Below are positions 17,746-27,421 of a stretch of 64,000 bases of DNA, piece after piece. The notes under the pieces are model-generated. The model had not been told where the DNA came from, made no database searches, and was given only the letters and a program-made list of their open reading frames with translations. Each line of letters starts with the position of its first letter. The stretch's first letter is position 1. The stretch lies in contig NZ_JASITA010000003.1 of assembly GCF_030063415.1 (NCBI RefSeq), forward strand, positions 269,945 through 333,944. The letters are read 5' to 3'. The DNA comes from Streptomyces sp. H27-C3. Its GTDB lineage: Bacteria; Actinomycetota; Actinomycetes; Streptomycetales; Streptomycetaceae. Made by a program: the position numbers and the translations under genes.

Positions 17746-18030
17746 CTACGCGTCCTCGACCGCCGAGATGCGGTACCGCTTGACGTCGGCGTCGCGAATC
17801 GCTGCCGCCTGCTCGGGTTCCGGTCCGGCGCCGCGGAAGGCGGCGAGTTCGCCGTCGGACTCCCACAGCTCGAACACATTGACGCGATCCGGTTCGATCG
17901 GATCCGCCGCGAGTACGAAGTCCAGACAGCCCGGCGCGGCTCTCGCCTGCTCGGCCACGCCGGTACATCCGCTCAGGTAGGTGTCGCGGGTGGCGGGGTC
18001 CACGTACAGCTTGCCGGACACGATGATCAT
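17746..18030 (-). CDS. Antibiotic biosynthesis monooxygenase (ABM) domain protein
   Basis: This 94-residue protein has the size and pattern of the ABM/YgiN dimeric alpha-beta barrel family: MIIVSGKLYVDP, a helix with STLSGC-type content, PGCLDFVLAADPIEPDRVNVFELWES and a final strand. Members include quinol monooxygenases and heme-degrading enzymes, and the specific activity is unknown. The ATG at 18030 is chosen because GGGAGGAC sits just upstream on the coding strand. A longer frame to 18207 would translate the octamer repeat as an artificial leader and has no family similarity. Confidence 0.82.
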   Translation of the reverse strand: MIIVSGKLYVDPATRDTYLSGCTGVAEQARAAPGCLDFVLAADPIEPDRVNVFELWESDGELAAFRGAGPEPEQAAAIRDADVKRYRISAVEDA

Positions 18031-18042
18031 GATCGTCCTCCC

Positions 18043-18098
18043 TGGAGACGTGGAGACGTGGAGACGTGGAGACGTGGAGACGTGCAGACGTGCAGACC
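18043..18098 (-). repeat. Tandem 8-bp repeat (seven units) upstream of the ABM gene
   Basis: On the plus strand TGGAGACG occurs five times in tandem, followed by TGCAGACG and TGCAGACC. The array begins 13 bases upstream of the ABM start codon on the gene's 5' side, overlapping the place where its leader or promoter must lie. Copy number is likely to vary between strains. Confidence 0.85.
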
Positions 18099-18250
18099 TG
18101 CGGGCCTCCCGGAAATCATCGCTCGGACTGGTTTTGGCGATGCGTGTGCCGAGCCGTGACCAGTGACGGCAGCTTCGTCTTTGCAGCACAATCGAGCCCT
18201 CACGCACGGGGCGGGAGAAATGTCAGAGCCGACGGAACCAGGGGTCACAG

Positions 18251-19006
18251 ATGTTCGGGGAGGCAAGGCGGCAGGCCGTGGGCGTCGCGGTGGCCGGGCT
18301 CGTGTGGGTGGGCGCCGTCGCGTGCGGAGCCAGCGGCGGCGGCTCCGGTGAGCAGGACGGCAAGGCCCCCGCCGAAGCCGCTGAGGCGGGTAAGCGCACG
18401 GCCGGACCCGCGGCGCTGACCGAGGCGCAGCTCAAGGCCGCCGCATTCACCGACGGCGAGAGCGTCGGCACGTACACCGCGTCCGATTACACCCTCGGCG
18501 GCCCGCACAGCGACGACTACACCGCCGCCCCCGCGGTCTGCCAGCCGCTCGTCAGCCTCGCCTCGGACGTCACCGCGTATCGGCCGAAGGCCGCGGTCAG
18601 CCGTCGGGTCGAGATCCCGGGCGAGACGCCCGGCCCCACCATCGCCGTCCAGCTCCGGTCGTACGCGGGCGGCGACGCGGCCCGCGTGATGAAGGCCGTC
18701 GGCAAGGCGGGCAAGGAGTGCGCCGGTGGCTTCACCGAGGAGCGGGCCGTCGCCGAGGGCGAGTACCTCAAGGTCGAGCCGGTGCAGCCGCCCGCCTTCG
18801 GGGACGAGGCCAGGGCGTACCACTTCACGATCCTCGATGTGAAGGGCAAGCTCACGCTTCACGAGTACCTGACGGTCGTACGCTCCGGCTCGGCCACCCT
18901 TTCCTTCCGCGGCGAGATCACCGACACCAAGGACATCGGGGGAGTGCCGAGGGAGATCCTCGACGCCCAGTGGGAGAAGTTCGAGACGGCGGTCGGTGGC
19001 CGATGA
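18251..19006 (+). CDS. Hypothetical secreted lipoprotein
   Basis: This 251-residue protein has a short positively charged N terminus (MFGEARRQ), a hydrophobic core and a lipobox ending VGAVACG, so Cys25 is the probable lipidated residue. The mature part begins with a Gly/Ser/Glu-rich linker and then a single domain with two or three conserved-looking Cys residues (PAVCQPL, GKECAGGF), perhaps disulfide-linked outside the cell. I do not recognise a catalytic motif. The ATG at 18251 follows AGGGGTCAC. It lies just upstream of dxr but is separated by about 50 bases and probably has its own function. Confidence 0.7.
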   Translation: MFGEARRQAVGVAVAGLVWVGAVACGASGGGSGEQDGKAPAEAAEAGKRTAGPAALTEAQLKAAAFTDGESVGTYTASDYTLGGPHSDDYTAAPAVCQPLVSLASDVTAYRPKAAVSRRVEIPGETPGPTIAVQLRSYAGGDAARVMKAVGKAGKECAGGFTEERAVAEGEYLKVEPVQPPAFGDEARAYHFTILDVKGKLTLHEYLTVVRSGSATLSFRGEITDTKDIGGVPREILDAQWEKFETAVGGR

Positions 19007-19059
19007 TCCGGACAACCCACAGGGACGGGATGTCCACCCGGTGAGACATTGCGGCAACA

Positions 19060-20322
19060 ATGGGGGGCATGAGCGACAGCCCAGCCCCCCTCGCCGATCC
19101 GCACATCGCCTTCGACGCGTCCGAAGGCCGCCGGGACCTCGTCGTCCTCGGCTCCACCGGGTCCATCGGCACCCAGGCCATCGACCTGGTCCTGCGCAAC
19201 CCCGACCGCTTCCGCGTCACCGCGCTCTCCGCGGCGGGTGGCCGGGTCGGGCTGCTCGCCGAACAGGCGCGGCAGCTGCGGGTGAATACCGTGGCCGTCG
19301 CCCGTGCGGACGCGGTGCCCGCGCTGCGCGAGGCGCTGAGCGCGCAGTACGGCGCGGGGGAGCGGGTGCCCGAGATCCTCGCGGGGCCCGAGGCCGCGAG
19401 CGAGCTCGCCGCCTCCGACTGCCACACCGTCCTCAACGGCATCACCGGCTCCATCGGCCTCGCGCCGACCCTCGCCGCCCTCGAAGCGGGCCGCACCCTG
19501 GCCCTCGCGAACAAGGAGTCGCTGATCGTCGGCGGCCCCCTGGTGAAGGCGCTCGCCAAGCCCGGCCAGATCATCCCGGTCGACTCCGAGCACGCCGCGC
19601 TCTTCCAGGCCCTGGCGGGCGGCACCCGCGCCGATGTGCGCAAGCTCGTCGTCACGGCGTCCGGCGGCCCCTTCCGCGGCCGTACGAAGGCCGAGCTGGC
19701 CACGGTCACCCCCGAGGCGGCCCTCGCGCACCCCACCTGGGCCATGGGCCCGGTCATCACCATCAACTCCGCCACGCTGGTCAACAAGGGTCTTGAGGTC
19801 ATCGAGGCGCATCTTCTGTACGACATCCCCTTCGAGCGCATCGAGGTCGTCGTCCACCCGCAGTCCTATGTGCACTCCATGGTCGAGTTCACCGACGGGT
19901 CCACGCTCGCCCAGGCCACCCCGCCCGACATGCGCGGTCCGATCGCGATCGGCATCGGCTGGCCCGAACGGGTCCCGGACGCCGCGCCCGCGTTCGACTG
20001 GTCGAAGGCGTCGACCTGGGAGTTCTACCCGCTGGACCAGGACGCGTTCCCGGCCGTGGGACTCGCCCGTCATGTCGGTACGCTCGGGGGTACGGCCCCC
20101 GCGGTGTTCAATGCCGCGAACGAGGAGTGCGTCGACGCGTTTCTCGCCGGCAGGCTTCCGTTCAACGGAATCGTGGATACGGTCGCCGAAGTCGTGGCAG
20201 AGCATGGCACCCCCGAATCGGGAACCTCGCTCACGGTCGCGGACGTCCTGGAAGCGGAGACCTGGGCACGAGCCCGGGCACGTGAACTTGCGGTACAGGC
20301 AACAGCGGAGGCTCGCGCATGA
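19060..20322 (+). CDS. dxr: 1-deoxy-D-xylulose 5-phosphate reductoisomerase
   Basis: This 420-residue enzyme makes 2-C-methylerythritol 4-phosphate, the committed step of the MEP isoprenoid pathway, with NADPH and a divalent metal. The NADPH motif [17 protein letters not shown] lies at residues ~28-44. The metal/substrate blocks are [26 protein letters not shown] and [10 protein letters not shown]. The ATG at 19060 and an in-frame ATG at 19069 are both possible; neither has a well-spaced ribosome site. Its stop overlaps the rseP ATG by four bases (ATGA), so the two are translationally coupled. ispG follows, grouping two MEP enzymes. Confidence 0.95.
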   Translation: MGGMSDSPAPLADPHIAFDASEGRRDLVVLGSTGSIGTQAIDLVLRNPDRFRVTALSAAGGRVGLLAEQARQLRVNTVAVARADAVPALREALSAQYGAGERVPEILAGPEAASELAASDCHTVLNGITGSIGLAPTLAALEAGRTLALANKESLIVGGPLVKALAKPGQIIPVDSEHAALFQALAGGTRADVRKLVVTASGGPFRGRTKAELATVTPEAALAHPTWAMGPVITINSATLVNKGLEVIEAHLLYDIPFERIEVVVHPQSYVHSMVEFTDGSTLAQATPPDMRGPIAIGIGWPERVPDAAPAFDWSKASTWEFYPLDQDAFPAVGLARHVGTLGGTAPAVFNAANEECVDAFLAGRLPFNGIVDTVAEVVAEHGTPESGTSLTVADVLEAETWARARARELAVQATAEARA

Positions 20323-21620
20323 CGACGATCCTGTTGACGGTCCTCGGGATAGTCATCTTCTTTGCGGGGCTGCTCTTCTCCATCGGCTGGCACGAGCTGG
20401 GGCACCTCTCGACCGCCAAGCTCTTCGGCGTCCGGGTCCCGCAGTACATGGTCGGCTTCGGCCCGACCATCTGGTCGCGGAAGAAGGGCGACACGGAGTA
20501 CGGCATCAAGGCGATCCCGCTCGGCGGCTACATCCGCATGATCGGGATGTTCCCGCCCGGCGCGGACGGCCGCATCGAGGCGCGGTCGACGTCACCCTGG
20601 CGCGGCATGATCGAGGACGCCCGTTCGGCGGCGTACGAAGAACTGCGGCCCGGCGACGAGACCCGTCTCTTCTACACGCGCAAGCCGTGGAAGCGCGTGA
20701 TCGTGATGTTCGCCGGTCCCTTCATGAACCTCATCCTCGCCGTGGCGATCTTCGGCGGCGTAATGATGACGATCGGCCTCAACCGGCAGACGACCACGGT
20801 CGACCAGGTTGTGCCCTGTGTCGTCGCGCAGAGCGAGAACCGCGGCTGTCGCAAGAGTGACCCCGCATCGCCCGCCAAGGCGGCCGGCCTGCAGAAGGGC
20901 GACAAGATCGTCGCCTTCAACGGCAAGGCCGTCGACGACTGGGCCACGCTGTCGGACCGTATCCGCGACACCGTCGGGCCCGCCACGATCACGGTCGAGC
21001 GTGCCGGTGCGCAGCAGGTGCTGCAGGCGAAGCTGATCGCCAACAAGGTCGCCGAGAAGGACGACCAGGGCCAGCCGATCGCCGACCAGTACGTCAACGC
21101 CGGCTACCTCGGCTTCGGCCCCGGCTCGGCCGTAGTGCCGCTGTCCTTCGTCGACTCGGTGGACCAGATGGGCGTCTTCATCGAGTCCGGTGTGGACTCG
21201 CTCATCGCCCTGCCGTCCAAGGTCCCTGACCTGTGGAACGCGGCGTTCAGCGGTGAGGAGCGCAAGGCGGACTCCCCGATGGGCGTGGTCGGTGCGGCCC
21301 GCGTCGGCGGCGAGACCTTCGGGCTCGGACTGCCCCTGGAGAGCATGGTGGGGATGATGCTGTTCCTCATCGCCGGCTTCAACCTCTCGCTGTTCCTCTT
21401 CAATATGCTGCCGCTGCTGCCGCTCGACGGCGGACACATCGCGGGAGCCCTGTGGGAGTCGCTGCGGCGCAACCTGGCGAAGGTCTTCCGGCGCCCCGAC
21501 CCGGGCCCCTTCGACGTCGCCAAGCTGATGCCGCTCGCCTATGTCGTCGCCGGGATCTTCATCTGCTTCACCGCGCTCGTTCTGGTGGCCGACGTGGTGA
21601 ATCCCGTACGTATCTCCTGA
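20319..21620 (+). CDS. rseP: Site-2 intramembrane metalloprotease RseP/RasP
   Basis: This 433-residue membrane protease has the zinc motif HELGH in the first helix ([13 protein letters not shown]), a second zinc-ligand block [12 protein letters not shown] in a C-terminal helix, and a PDZ domain between them ([20 protein letters not shown]). Hydrophobic helices flank each. Such enzymes cleave anti-sigma factors or signal-peptide remnants inside the membrane. The two Cys residues in [17 protein letters not shown] before the PDZ domain lie on the external side and could form a disulfide. It is coupled to dxr by the ATGA overlap. Confidence 0.92.
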   Translation: MTTILLTVLGIVIFFAGLLFSIGWHELGHLSTAKLFGVRVPQYMVGFGPTIWSRKKGDTEYGIKAIPLGGYIRMIGMFPPGADGRIEARSTSPWRGMIEDARSAAYEELRPGDETRLFYTRKPWKRVIVMFAGPFMNLILAVAIFGGVMMTIGLNRQTTTVDQVVPCVVAQSENRGCRKSDPASPAKAAGLQKGDKIVAFNGKAVDDWATLSDRIRDTVGPATITVERAGAQQVLQAKLIANKVAEKDDQGQPIADQYVNAGYLGFGPGSAVVPLSFVDSVDQMGVFIESGVDSLIALPSKVPDLWNAAFSGEERKADSPMGVVGAARVGGETFGLGLPLESMVGMMLFLIAGFNLSLFLFNMLPLLPLDGGHIAGALWESLRRNLAKVFRRPDPGPFDVAKLMPLAYVVAGIFICFTALVLVADVVNPVRIS

Positions 21621-21748
21621 GAACCGCCGACCACCATCGGGTGGATTTGTCGACGTGGTGTGCTCCGGCCTTTTGAGGTGACGTAACCTCGAAGACTGGA
21701 GCCCGCCGATCTCGGGACCATGATCCACACCTTGGGGTTGCACAGCAG

Positions 21749-22906
21749 ATGACTGCAATTTCTCTCGGAATGCCTGACGTTCCGACGAAGCTCGCCGACC
21801 GGAGGGTCAGCCGCAAGATCCAGGTTGGCACCGTGGCGGTTGGCGGGGATGCGCCTGTTTCGGTGCAGTCGATGACGACGACGCGGACGTCCGACATTGG
21901 GGCGACGCTGCAGCAGATCGCGGAGTTGACGGCTTCGGGTTGTCAGATTGTGCGGGTGGCGTGTCCGACGCAGGATGATGCGGATGCGTTGGCGACGATC
22001 GCGGGCAAATCGCAGATTCCGGTGATCGCGGACATTCATTTCCAGCCGAAGTATGTGTTCGCGGCGATTGATGCCGGGTGTGCGGCGGTGCGGGTGAACC
22101 CGGGCAATATCAAGCAGTTCGACGACAAGGTCAAGGAGATCGCGAGGGCGGCCTCGGCGACGGGCACCCCGATCCGGATCGGTGTCAACGCGGGTTCGTT
22201 GGACGCGCGGTTGATGGCGAAGTACGGCAAGGCGACGCCGGAGGCTCTGGTGGAGTCGGCGTTGTGGGAGGCGTCGCTGTTCGAGGAGCACGGGTTCGGT
22301 GACATCAAGATCTCGGTGAAGCACAGCGACCCGGTTGTGATGGTCAATGCTTATCGGCTGCTGGCCGCGAGGTCGGACTATCCGCTGCATTTGGGTGTGA
22401 CGGAGGCGGGTCCGGCGTTCCAGGGGACGATCAAGTCGGCGGTGGCTTTTGGCGCGCTGCTGAGTGAGGGGATCGGGGACACGATCCGGGTGTCGTTGTC
22501 GGCGCCGCCGGTGGAAGAGGTCAAGGTCGGGCTGCAGATTCTGGAGTCGTTGAATCTGAAGCAGCGGCGTCTTGAGATTGTGTCGTGCCCGTCGTGCGGG
22601 CGGGCGCAGGTGGATGTGTACAAGCTGGCGGATCAGGTCGCGGCGGGTCTGGACGGCCTGGAGGTGCCGTTGCGTGTGGCGGTGATGGGCTGTGTGGTGA
22701 ATGGTCCCGGTGAGGCCCGTGAGGCCGATCTGGGGGTGGCTTCGGGTAATGGCAAGGGGCAGATCTTCGTCAAGGGCGAGATCATCAAGACGGTCCCGGA
22801 GTCGAAGATCGTCGAGACCCTCATCGAGGAAGCCATGAAGATCGCCGAACAGATGGAGAAGGACGGCGTCATGTCCGGCGAGCCCGCGGTCTCCGTCAGC
22901 GGCTGA
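21749..22906 (+). CDS. ispG: 4-hydroxy-3-methylbut-2-en-1-yl diphosphate synthase
   Basis: This 385-residue iron-sulfur enzyme converts MEcPP to HMBPP in the MEP pathway. The N-terminal TIM-barrel part begins with [24 protein letters not shown]. The C-terminal part carries the 4Fe-4S ligands in [12 protein letters not shown] and [18 protein letters not shown]. Length is standard. Codon use in the middle (about 21840-22770) is clearly richer in T-ending codons and TTG than its 3' end or its neighbours, for example six T-ending codons among twenty at 22022-22081. The start at 21749 follows a weak ribosome site. A strong terminator follows. Confidence 0.95.
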   Translation: MTAISLGMPDVPTKLADRRVSRKIQVGTVAVGGDAPVSVQSMTTTRTSDIGATLQQIAELTASGCQIVRVACPTQDDADALATIAGKSQIPVIADIHFQPKYVFAAIDAGCAAVRVNPGNIKQFDDKVKEIARAASATGTPIRIGVNAGSLDARLMAKYGKATPEALVESALWEASLFEEHGFGDIKISVKHSDPVVMVNAYRLLAARSDYPLHLGVTEAGPAFQGTIKSAVAFGALLSEGIGDTIRVSLSAPPVEEVKVGLQILESLNLKQRRLEIVSCPSCGRAQVDVYKLADQVAAGLDGLEVPLRVAVMGCVVNGPGEAREADLGVASGNGKGQIFVKGEIIKTVPESKIVETLIEEAMKIAEQMEKDGVMSGEPAVSVSG

Positions 22907-22931
22907 CCCCCTCCCCGCAGCATCGACCAAC

Positions 22932-22962
22932 CCCGGAGCCCCGCCCATGGCGGGGCTCCGGG
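22932..22962 (+). terminator. Terminator after ispG
   Basis: A 14-bp perfect stem, CCCGGAGCCCCGCC (22932-22945) with its complement at 22949-22962, closes over a CAT loop 25 bases after the ispG stop. Confidence 0.85.
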
Positions 22963-23034
22963 CCGTTTGAGGCACTCCGCGGAAGTGCCAGGTACAGTGC
23001 GGAGATCAGCAGACCGTACGGTGAGGCCCCTCAC

Positions 23035-23877
23035 GTGTTGACTCAGACCGCAACCCGGGTCCTCGACCCCGGCGAACTCGGCGCAGCGCTTGCCATCCTT
23101 GAGGGCGAGCCCGTCGTCAATGCCTTCGTGACCTCCCGCGTCCAGGTCGCCGGCCTCGACCCGTGGCGGCTCGGCGGCGAGATGTGGGGCTGGTACGCCG
23201 ACGGCCACCTGCGCTCGCTGTGCTACTCCGGCGCCAACCTCGTCCCGATCTGCGCCACCCCCGAAGCGGTACGCGCCTTCGCCGAGCGGGCCCGCAGGGC
23301 CGGCCGCCGCTGCTCGTCCATCGTCGGCCCCGCCGAGCCGACCGCCGAGCTGTGGCGGCTGCTCGAACCGAACTGGGGACCCGCCCGCGACGTACGCGCG
23401 AACCAGCCACTCATGGTCACCGAGCAGCTGCCCGCCGTCGAGCCCGACCCCGGCGTCCTGCGCATCCACCAGGACCAGCTGGACGTCATCATGCCCGCGT
23501 GCGTGGCGATGTTCACCGAGGAGGTCGGCGTCTCGCCGCTGGCCGGCGACGGCGGGCTGCTGTACCAGGCCCGGGTGGCCGAACTGGTCGCCGCCGGGCG
23601 GTCCTTCGCCCGTATCGACGACGGCAAGGTCGTCTTCAAGGCCGAGATCGGCGCCGCGACCACCCAGGCCTGCCAGATCCAGGGCGTCTGGGTGGCCCCC
23701 GAATACCGCGGCCGGGGCCTCTCGGAGACCGGCATGGCCGCGGTGCTGCGCTACGCGCTGGCCGATGTCGCGCCCGTCGTCAGCCTCTACGTCAACGACT
23801 TCAACACCGCGGCCCGCGCGTCGTACCGGAGGGTCGGCTTCCGCGAGGTGGGCGCGTTCATGAGCGTGTTGTTCTGA
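23035..23877 (+). CDS. GNAT acetyltransferase with N-terminal DUF4081-like domain
   Basis: This 280-residue protein has two parts. Residues ~1-125 match the actinobacterial DUF4081 pattern (GEPVVNAFVTSRVQ, GWYADGHLRSLCYSGANLVP). Residues ~140-280 form a GNAT acetyl-CoA-binding fold with the pyrophosphate loop VWVAPEYRGRGLSE and the C-terminal ASYRRVGFREVG. It should acetylate an unknown amine. The GTG at 23035 lies about eight bases after GTGAGG. It is followed after 26 bases by a second GNAT gene, so the pair may be co-transcribed. Confidence 0.88.
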   Translation: MLTQTATRVLDPGELGAALAILEGEPVVNAFVTSRVQVAGLDPWRLGGEMWGWYADGHLRSLCYSGANLVPICATPEAVRAFAERARRAGRRCSSIVGPAEPTAELWRLLEPNWGPARDVRANQPLMVTEQLPAVEPDPGVLRIHQDQLDVIMPACVAMFTEEVGVSPLAGDGGLLYQARVAELVAAGRSFARIDDGKVVFKAEIGAATTQACQIQGVWVAPEYRGRGLSETGMAAVLRYALADVAPVVSLYVNDFNTAARASYRRVGFREVGAFMSVLF

Positions 23878-23903
23878 CCCGGCGGCCCAGTAGGGTGCGC
23901 TGC

Positions 23904-24473
23904 ATGGCACCCCTCCCCGGCGGCGATCCCCGGACCCCCGACATCGTGGTCGGCCCCGTCGATCTCGCCGCGCGGGTGGACGAGGCACTCGCCGTGCAGG
24001 CCGTCGCCTTCGGGCTCAGTGACGACGAGATCGGCGTACGCCGTCACATCGTCCTGCGGCACCTTCTCAACCCCGGCGCGCTCGCCCTCGGCGCGACGAC
24101 GCCCGACGGGCGGCTCGTCGGATTCGTGTACGGGATGCCCAACGACCGTACGCACTGGTGGTCGACGGTCGTGCAGCCCTATCTGCGCGACACCGGCTGC
24201 GACGGCTGGCTCGACGACTCCTTCGTCATCACCGAGCTGCACGTCCACCCCGGCCACCAGGCGCGCGGCGTCGGCCGGCGACTGATCACCACGCTCACGG
24301 ACGCCGCCGGCCAGCCGCGCTCCATCCTCTCGGCCATCGACACCGAGAGCCCGGCCCGCGGGCTGTACCGGACGCTGGGGTACGCGGACCTCGCCCGGCA
24401 GGTCCTTTTTCCCAGCGCGCCCAAACCGTACGCCGTCATGGGAGCGTCCCTTCCGCTGCCCCGTCGCGCCTAA
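23904..24473 (+). CDS. GNAT-family N-acetyltransferase
   Basis: This 189-residue protein has a GNAT core: LVGFVYGMP, then ITELHVHPGHQARGVGRRLI (strand 4 and the acetyl-CoA P-loop) and SPARGLYRTLGYADLARQVLF. The frame is open far upstream inside the previous gene, but the ATG at 23904 begins the homologous part (MAPLPGGDP) and follows AGGGTGCGC. The substrate is unknown. It sits just ahead of proS with about 70 bases between. Confidence 0.83.
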   Translation: MAPLPGGDPRTPDIVVGPVDLAARVDEALAVQAVAFGLSDDEIGVRRHIVLRHLLNPGALALGATTPDGRLVGFVYGMPNDRTHWWSTVVQPYLRDTGCDGWLDDSFVITELHVHPGHQARGVGRRLITTLTDAAGQPRSILSAIDTESPARGLYRTLGYADLARQVLFPSAPKPYAVMGASLPLPRRA

Positions 24474-24542
24474 CCGATTTCCCGGCGCCCCCACGGCACG
24501 GCTAACCTCCTGCCCATCACACTTTCTTCGCAGGAGTTCACC

Positions 24543-26237
24543 ATGACCCAGGTCCAGCGCATGTCCCGTCTCATGGTCAAGACACTGCGCGACGACCCGG
24601 CGGACGCCGAGACACGCAGCCACAAGCTGCTGGTGCGCGCCGGGTACGTTCGCCGGAACGCGGCGGGGATCTGGTCCTGGCTGCCGCTGGGCAAGCGGGT
24701 CCTCGACAACATCTCGCGCGTCGTGCGCGAGGAGATGGACGACATCGGCGCACAGGAGGTCCTGCTGCCGGCGCTGCTGCCCAAGGAGCCGTACGAGGCG
24801 AGCGGCCGCTGGCAGGAGTACGGCGACCTGCTGTTCCGCCTCAAGGACCGCAAGGGCGGCGACTACCTCCTCGGCCCGACGCACGAGGAGATCTTCACCC
24901 AGATCGTCAAGGACCAGTGCACGTCCTACAAGGACCTGCCGGTGATGCTCTACCAGATCCAGACGAAGTACCGCGACGAGGCGCGTCCGCGCTCCGGCGT
25001 CCTGCGCGGCCGTGAGTTCCAGATGAAGGACTCGTACTCCTTCGACACCACGGACGAGGGTCTCGCCGAGTCGTACGCCCTGCACCGCGCGGCCTACCAG
25101 AAGATCTTCGCGCGGCTCGGCCTCGACTACCGCATCGTGTCCGCGGTCTCCGGCGCGATGGGCGGCTCGGCGTCCGAGGAGTTCCTCGCCCCGGCCGCGG
25201 CCGGCGAGGACACCTTCGTGGACTGCCCGGCCTGCGACTACGCGGCCAACACCGAGGCCGTCACGTTCAGCACCCCTGCGGTCGACGGATCCGCGCACGC
25301 ACCCGTCGAGGAGCTGGACACCCCGGACACCCCGACGATCGAGACCCTCGCCGCACACCTGGGCGTACCCGCGTCGGCGACCTTGAAGAACCTGCTGGTC
25401 AAGGTCGACGGCGAGATCGTAGCCGTCGGCGTCCCCGGTGACCGCGAGGTCGACCTGGGCAAGCTGGGCGAGCACCTGACGCCCGCCGTCGTCGAGCTGG
25501 TGACGGCCGAGGACTTCGAGGGCCGCGACGATCTCGTACGGGGTTACGTCGGCCCGCAGGGTCTCGGCAAGATCCGCTACATCGCCGACCCGCGCGTCGC
25601 CCCAGGCACCGCCTGGATCACCGGCGCGAACAAGGACGGCAAGCACGCGAAGAACGTCGTCGCCGGCCGGGACTTCGAGGTCGACGACTACCTCGACGTC
25701 GTGGTCGTCGAAGAGGGCGACCCCTGCCCGTCCTGCGGCACCGGCCTCAAGCTGGACCGCGCGATCGAGATCGGCCACATCTTCCAGCTCGGCCGCAAGT
25801 ACGCCGACACCTTCCAGCTCGATGTCCTCGGCCAGCAGGGCAAGCCGGTCCGGGTCACCATGGGCTCGTACGGCATCGGCGTCTCCCGCGCGGTCGCGGC
25901 GCTCGCCGAGCAGACCGCCGACGGACAGGGCCTGTGCTGGCCCGCCGAGATCGCCCCGGCCGACGTGCATGTCGTGGCGGCCGGCAAGGCGCTCCAGACC
26001 GAGCTGGCCGTCGAGGTCGCGGAGAAGCTGGCCGCCGCCGGTCTGCGCGTGCTGGTCGACGAGCGGGCGGGTGTCTCGCCGGGTGTGAAGTTCACCGACG
26101 CGGAGCTCATCGGCGTACCGAAGATCCTGGTGGCGGGCCGCCGCAGCGCCGAGGGCGTCGTGGAGCTGAAGGACCGCAGGACGGGGGAGCGCGAGGAACT
26201 GACGGTGGACGAGGCGATTGCCCGACTCACCGCCTGA
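24543..26237 (+). CDS. proS: Prolyl-tRNA synthetase
   Basis: This 564-residue class II synthetase charges tRNA-Pro. It is the bacterial type: class II motifs around [11 protein letters not shown], the motif 2 region [24 protein letters not shown] and motif 3 in [17 protein letters not shown] YbaK-like editing insertion occupies residues ~240-400, and the anticodon-binding domain is C-terminal (VHVVAAGK to the end). AGGAGTTCACC precedes the ATG at 24543. An essential single-copy housekeeping gene. Confidence 0.96.
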   Translation: MTQVQRMSRLMVKTLRDDPADAETRSHKLLVRAGYVRRNAAGIWSWLPLGKRVLDNISRVVREEMDDIGAQEVLLPALLPKEPYEASGRWQEYGDLLFRLKDRKGGDYLLGPTHEEIFTQIVKDQCTSYKDLPVMLYQIQTKYRDEARPRSGVLRGREFQMKDSYSFDTTDEGLAESYALHRAAYQKIFARLGLDYRIVSAVSGAMGGSASEEFLAPAAAGEDTFVDCPACDYAANTEAVTFSTPAVDGSAHAPVEELDTPDTPTIETLAAHLGVPASATLKNLLVKVDGEIVAVGVPGDREVDLGKLGEHLTPAVVELVTAEDFEGRDDLVRGYVGPQGLGKIRYIADPRVAPGTAWITGANKDGKHAKNVVAGRDFEVDDYLDVVVVEEGDPCPSCGTGLKLDRAIEIGHIFQLGRKYADTFQLDVLGQQGKPVRVTMGSYGIGVSRAVAALAEQTADGQGLCWPAEIAPADVHVVAAGKALQTELAVEVAEKLAAAGLRVLVDERAGVSPGVKFTDAELIGVPKILVAGRRSAEGVVELKDRRTGEREELTVDEAIARLTA

Positions 26238-26254
26238 CGCTTGCTGGACACGGT

Positions 26255-26288
26255 ACGAGGGCCCTGCGCGACTGCGTGGGGCCCTCGT
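26255..26288 (+). terminator. Terminator after proS
   Basis: ACGAGGGCCC (26255-26264) pairs with GGGCCCTCGT (26279-26288); a shorter GCG-rich inner helix is possible within the loop. It lies 17 bases past the proS stop. Confidence 0.8.
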
Positions 26289-26337
26289 TGGGTGCCGCGA
26301 CGTGGATGCCGTGTGTGGGGGCGCCTGCGGCGGGCTG

Positions 26338-26429
26338 TTCCCCTACCCGCCCCTCCTGAAGCCGGGGCGGAGTCCCACCACACGGCGGCAACCGCGAAAT
26401 GTGACAGCGGGAAGGGGCGGGTAGGGGAA
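26338..26429. repeat. Dispersed intergenic inverted repeat, TTCCCCTACC type
   Basis: TTCCCCTACCCGCCCCT (26338-26354) and its perfect 17-bp complement at 26413-26429 enclose a GC-rich centre. It fills the gap between proS and the convergent kinase-like gene. A related but longer copy lies at 42853-43028. From memory, this family of palindromic elements is scattered through streptomycete genomes. It may also terminate the minus-strand gene that ends at 26454. Confidence 0.8.
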
Positions 26430-26453
26430 AAGCCCCGCGCAGCGGCACCCTCC

Positions 26454-27350
26454 CTACAGCCAGCCCGCGAACTCCAGCAGCAGCTCGCCGTCCTGGTCGC
26501 GGCCCGCCGCCATCGCCCGTACGCCCGACTCCACCGCCCGGAACAGCGTCCAGCCGTGCAGCCGGGCCCGGTCGATCTCCAGTGAGTCGGCGAGCTTGTT
26601 CACCCGTCGGCGGGTGGCCGAAGGGCCGCCGGACGCGGCGACCAGGTCCTCGACCCGGTCGCGGACGAGGCGGGCCAGGTCGTACGCCCGCTCGCCAACC
26701 AGCGGCTCGGGCCCGACCGCGAGCCATGGCGCCCGGTCGCCGCCGAGCACCTTGCCCTGCCGGAAGTTGCCGTGCAGCAGCAGCAGCTCGGCGGAGGACG
26801 CGGTCAGCTCGTCGCGAACCGCGAGCGCCGCGTCCACCAACGGAGCGAAGGCCGGGTCGGCGCCGCGCATCGGCTCGGCCTGGCGTGCGGTGCGCTCGGC
26901 GACGGTCTCGAAGGAGTGATTCGGGGGCGGCTCGATCCATAGCCGCCGCACCGTACCGGCCGCCTCCAGCAAGGCCTTCGCCTCGGGCAGCGACCGCAGC
27001 GAGACCTCCGGGTGCAGCCGCTCAAGGAGCAGCTGACCGTCGTTCGCCTCGTCGTCGAGGAGCTTCACCACGCCCCAGCCGTTCCAGTGCGCCAGGGCCG
27101 CCCGCTCCAGGTCGACCCCGGCCTGCTCAGGGGTGATCTTCAGCGCCGCGGGGCTGCCGTCCTGCTGCCGTACGAGAACGATCAGGCTGCTCCGGCCGCC
27201 CGGCGCCTGCACCCGCTCGACGTTCAGCTTCCGCCGCGACAGCGCCTCATCGGCGATCCCGGGCAGCCGCCCGAGCCAGTCTGCGGCGACACTGTCCCCG
27301 TGCGCCTCGCCGAGCGCCCGTACAAGCCGCTGCGGCGGTTCGAAAGCCAT
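26454..27350 (-). CDS. Aminoglycoside-phosphotransferase-fold protein with altered catalytic motif
   Basis: This 298-residue protein has the APH kinase fold: the nucleotide-binding Lys71 in AALKITP, the hinge-like LLLERLHPEVSL, and a C-lobe ending PLVGERAYDLARLVRDR. The catalytic loop, normally His-Gly-Asp-x4-Asn, reads HGNFRQGKVL at residues 193-202, so the catalytic Asp is Asn195 and the metal-binding Asn is Lys200. The usual Asp before the KPLVG-like block is Gly213. Phosphotransfer is therefore doubtful. Resistance should not be inferred from the family name. ATG 27350 is the only good start. Confidence 0.82.
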   Translation of the reverse strand: MAFEPPQRLVRALGEAHGDSVAADWLGRLPGIADEALSRRKLNVERVQAPGGRSSLIVLVRQQDGSPAALKITPEQAGVDLERAALAHWNGWGVVKLLDDEANDGQLLLERLHPEVSLRSLPEAKALLEAAGTVRRLWIEPPPNHSFETVAERTARQAEPMRGADPAFAPLVDAALAVRDELTASSAELLLLHGNFRQGKVLGGDRAPWLAVGPEPLVGERAYDLARLVRDRVEDLVAASGGPSATRRRVNKLADSLEIDRARLHGWTLFRAVESGVRAMAAGRDQDGELLLEFAGWL

Positions 27351-27421
27351 ACGTGTGGTGTCCCCTTCAAAAGGCGATTCATGAGCCGATCAGCGGCGCC
27401 GGCCCGAAACGGGGCCCGACC

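Noticed and set aside
13115..17968. A 1617-codon open frame on the minus strand
   Set aside because: It runs antisense to the PucR, aldehyde dehydrogenase and acyl-CoA dehydrogenase genes, has shadow-type Arg/Gly/Val-rich composition and no domain; it is an effect of high GC.
18043..18098. Octamer array as coding repeat of a longer monooxygenase
   Set aside because: The 153-codon frame through it has no family similarity before MIIVSGK, and a ribosome site sits right before the internal ATG.
26454..27350. Aminoglycoside resistance gene
   Set aside because: Key catalytic residues are replaced and the gene lies in a conserved chromosomal context, so resistance is not supported.
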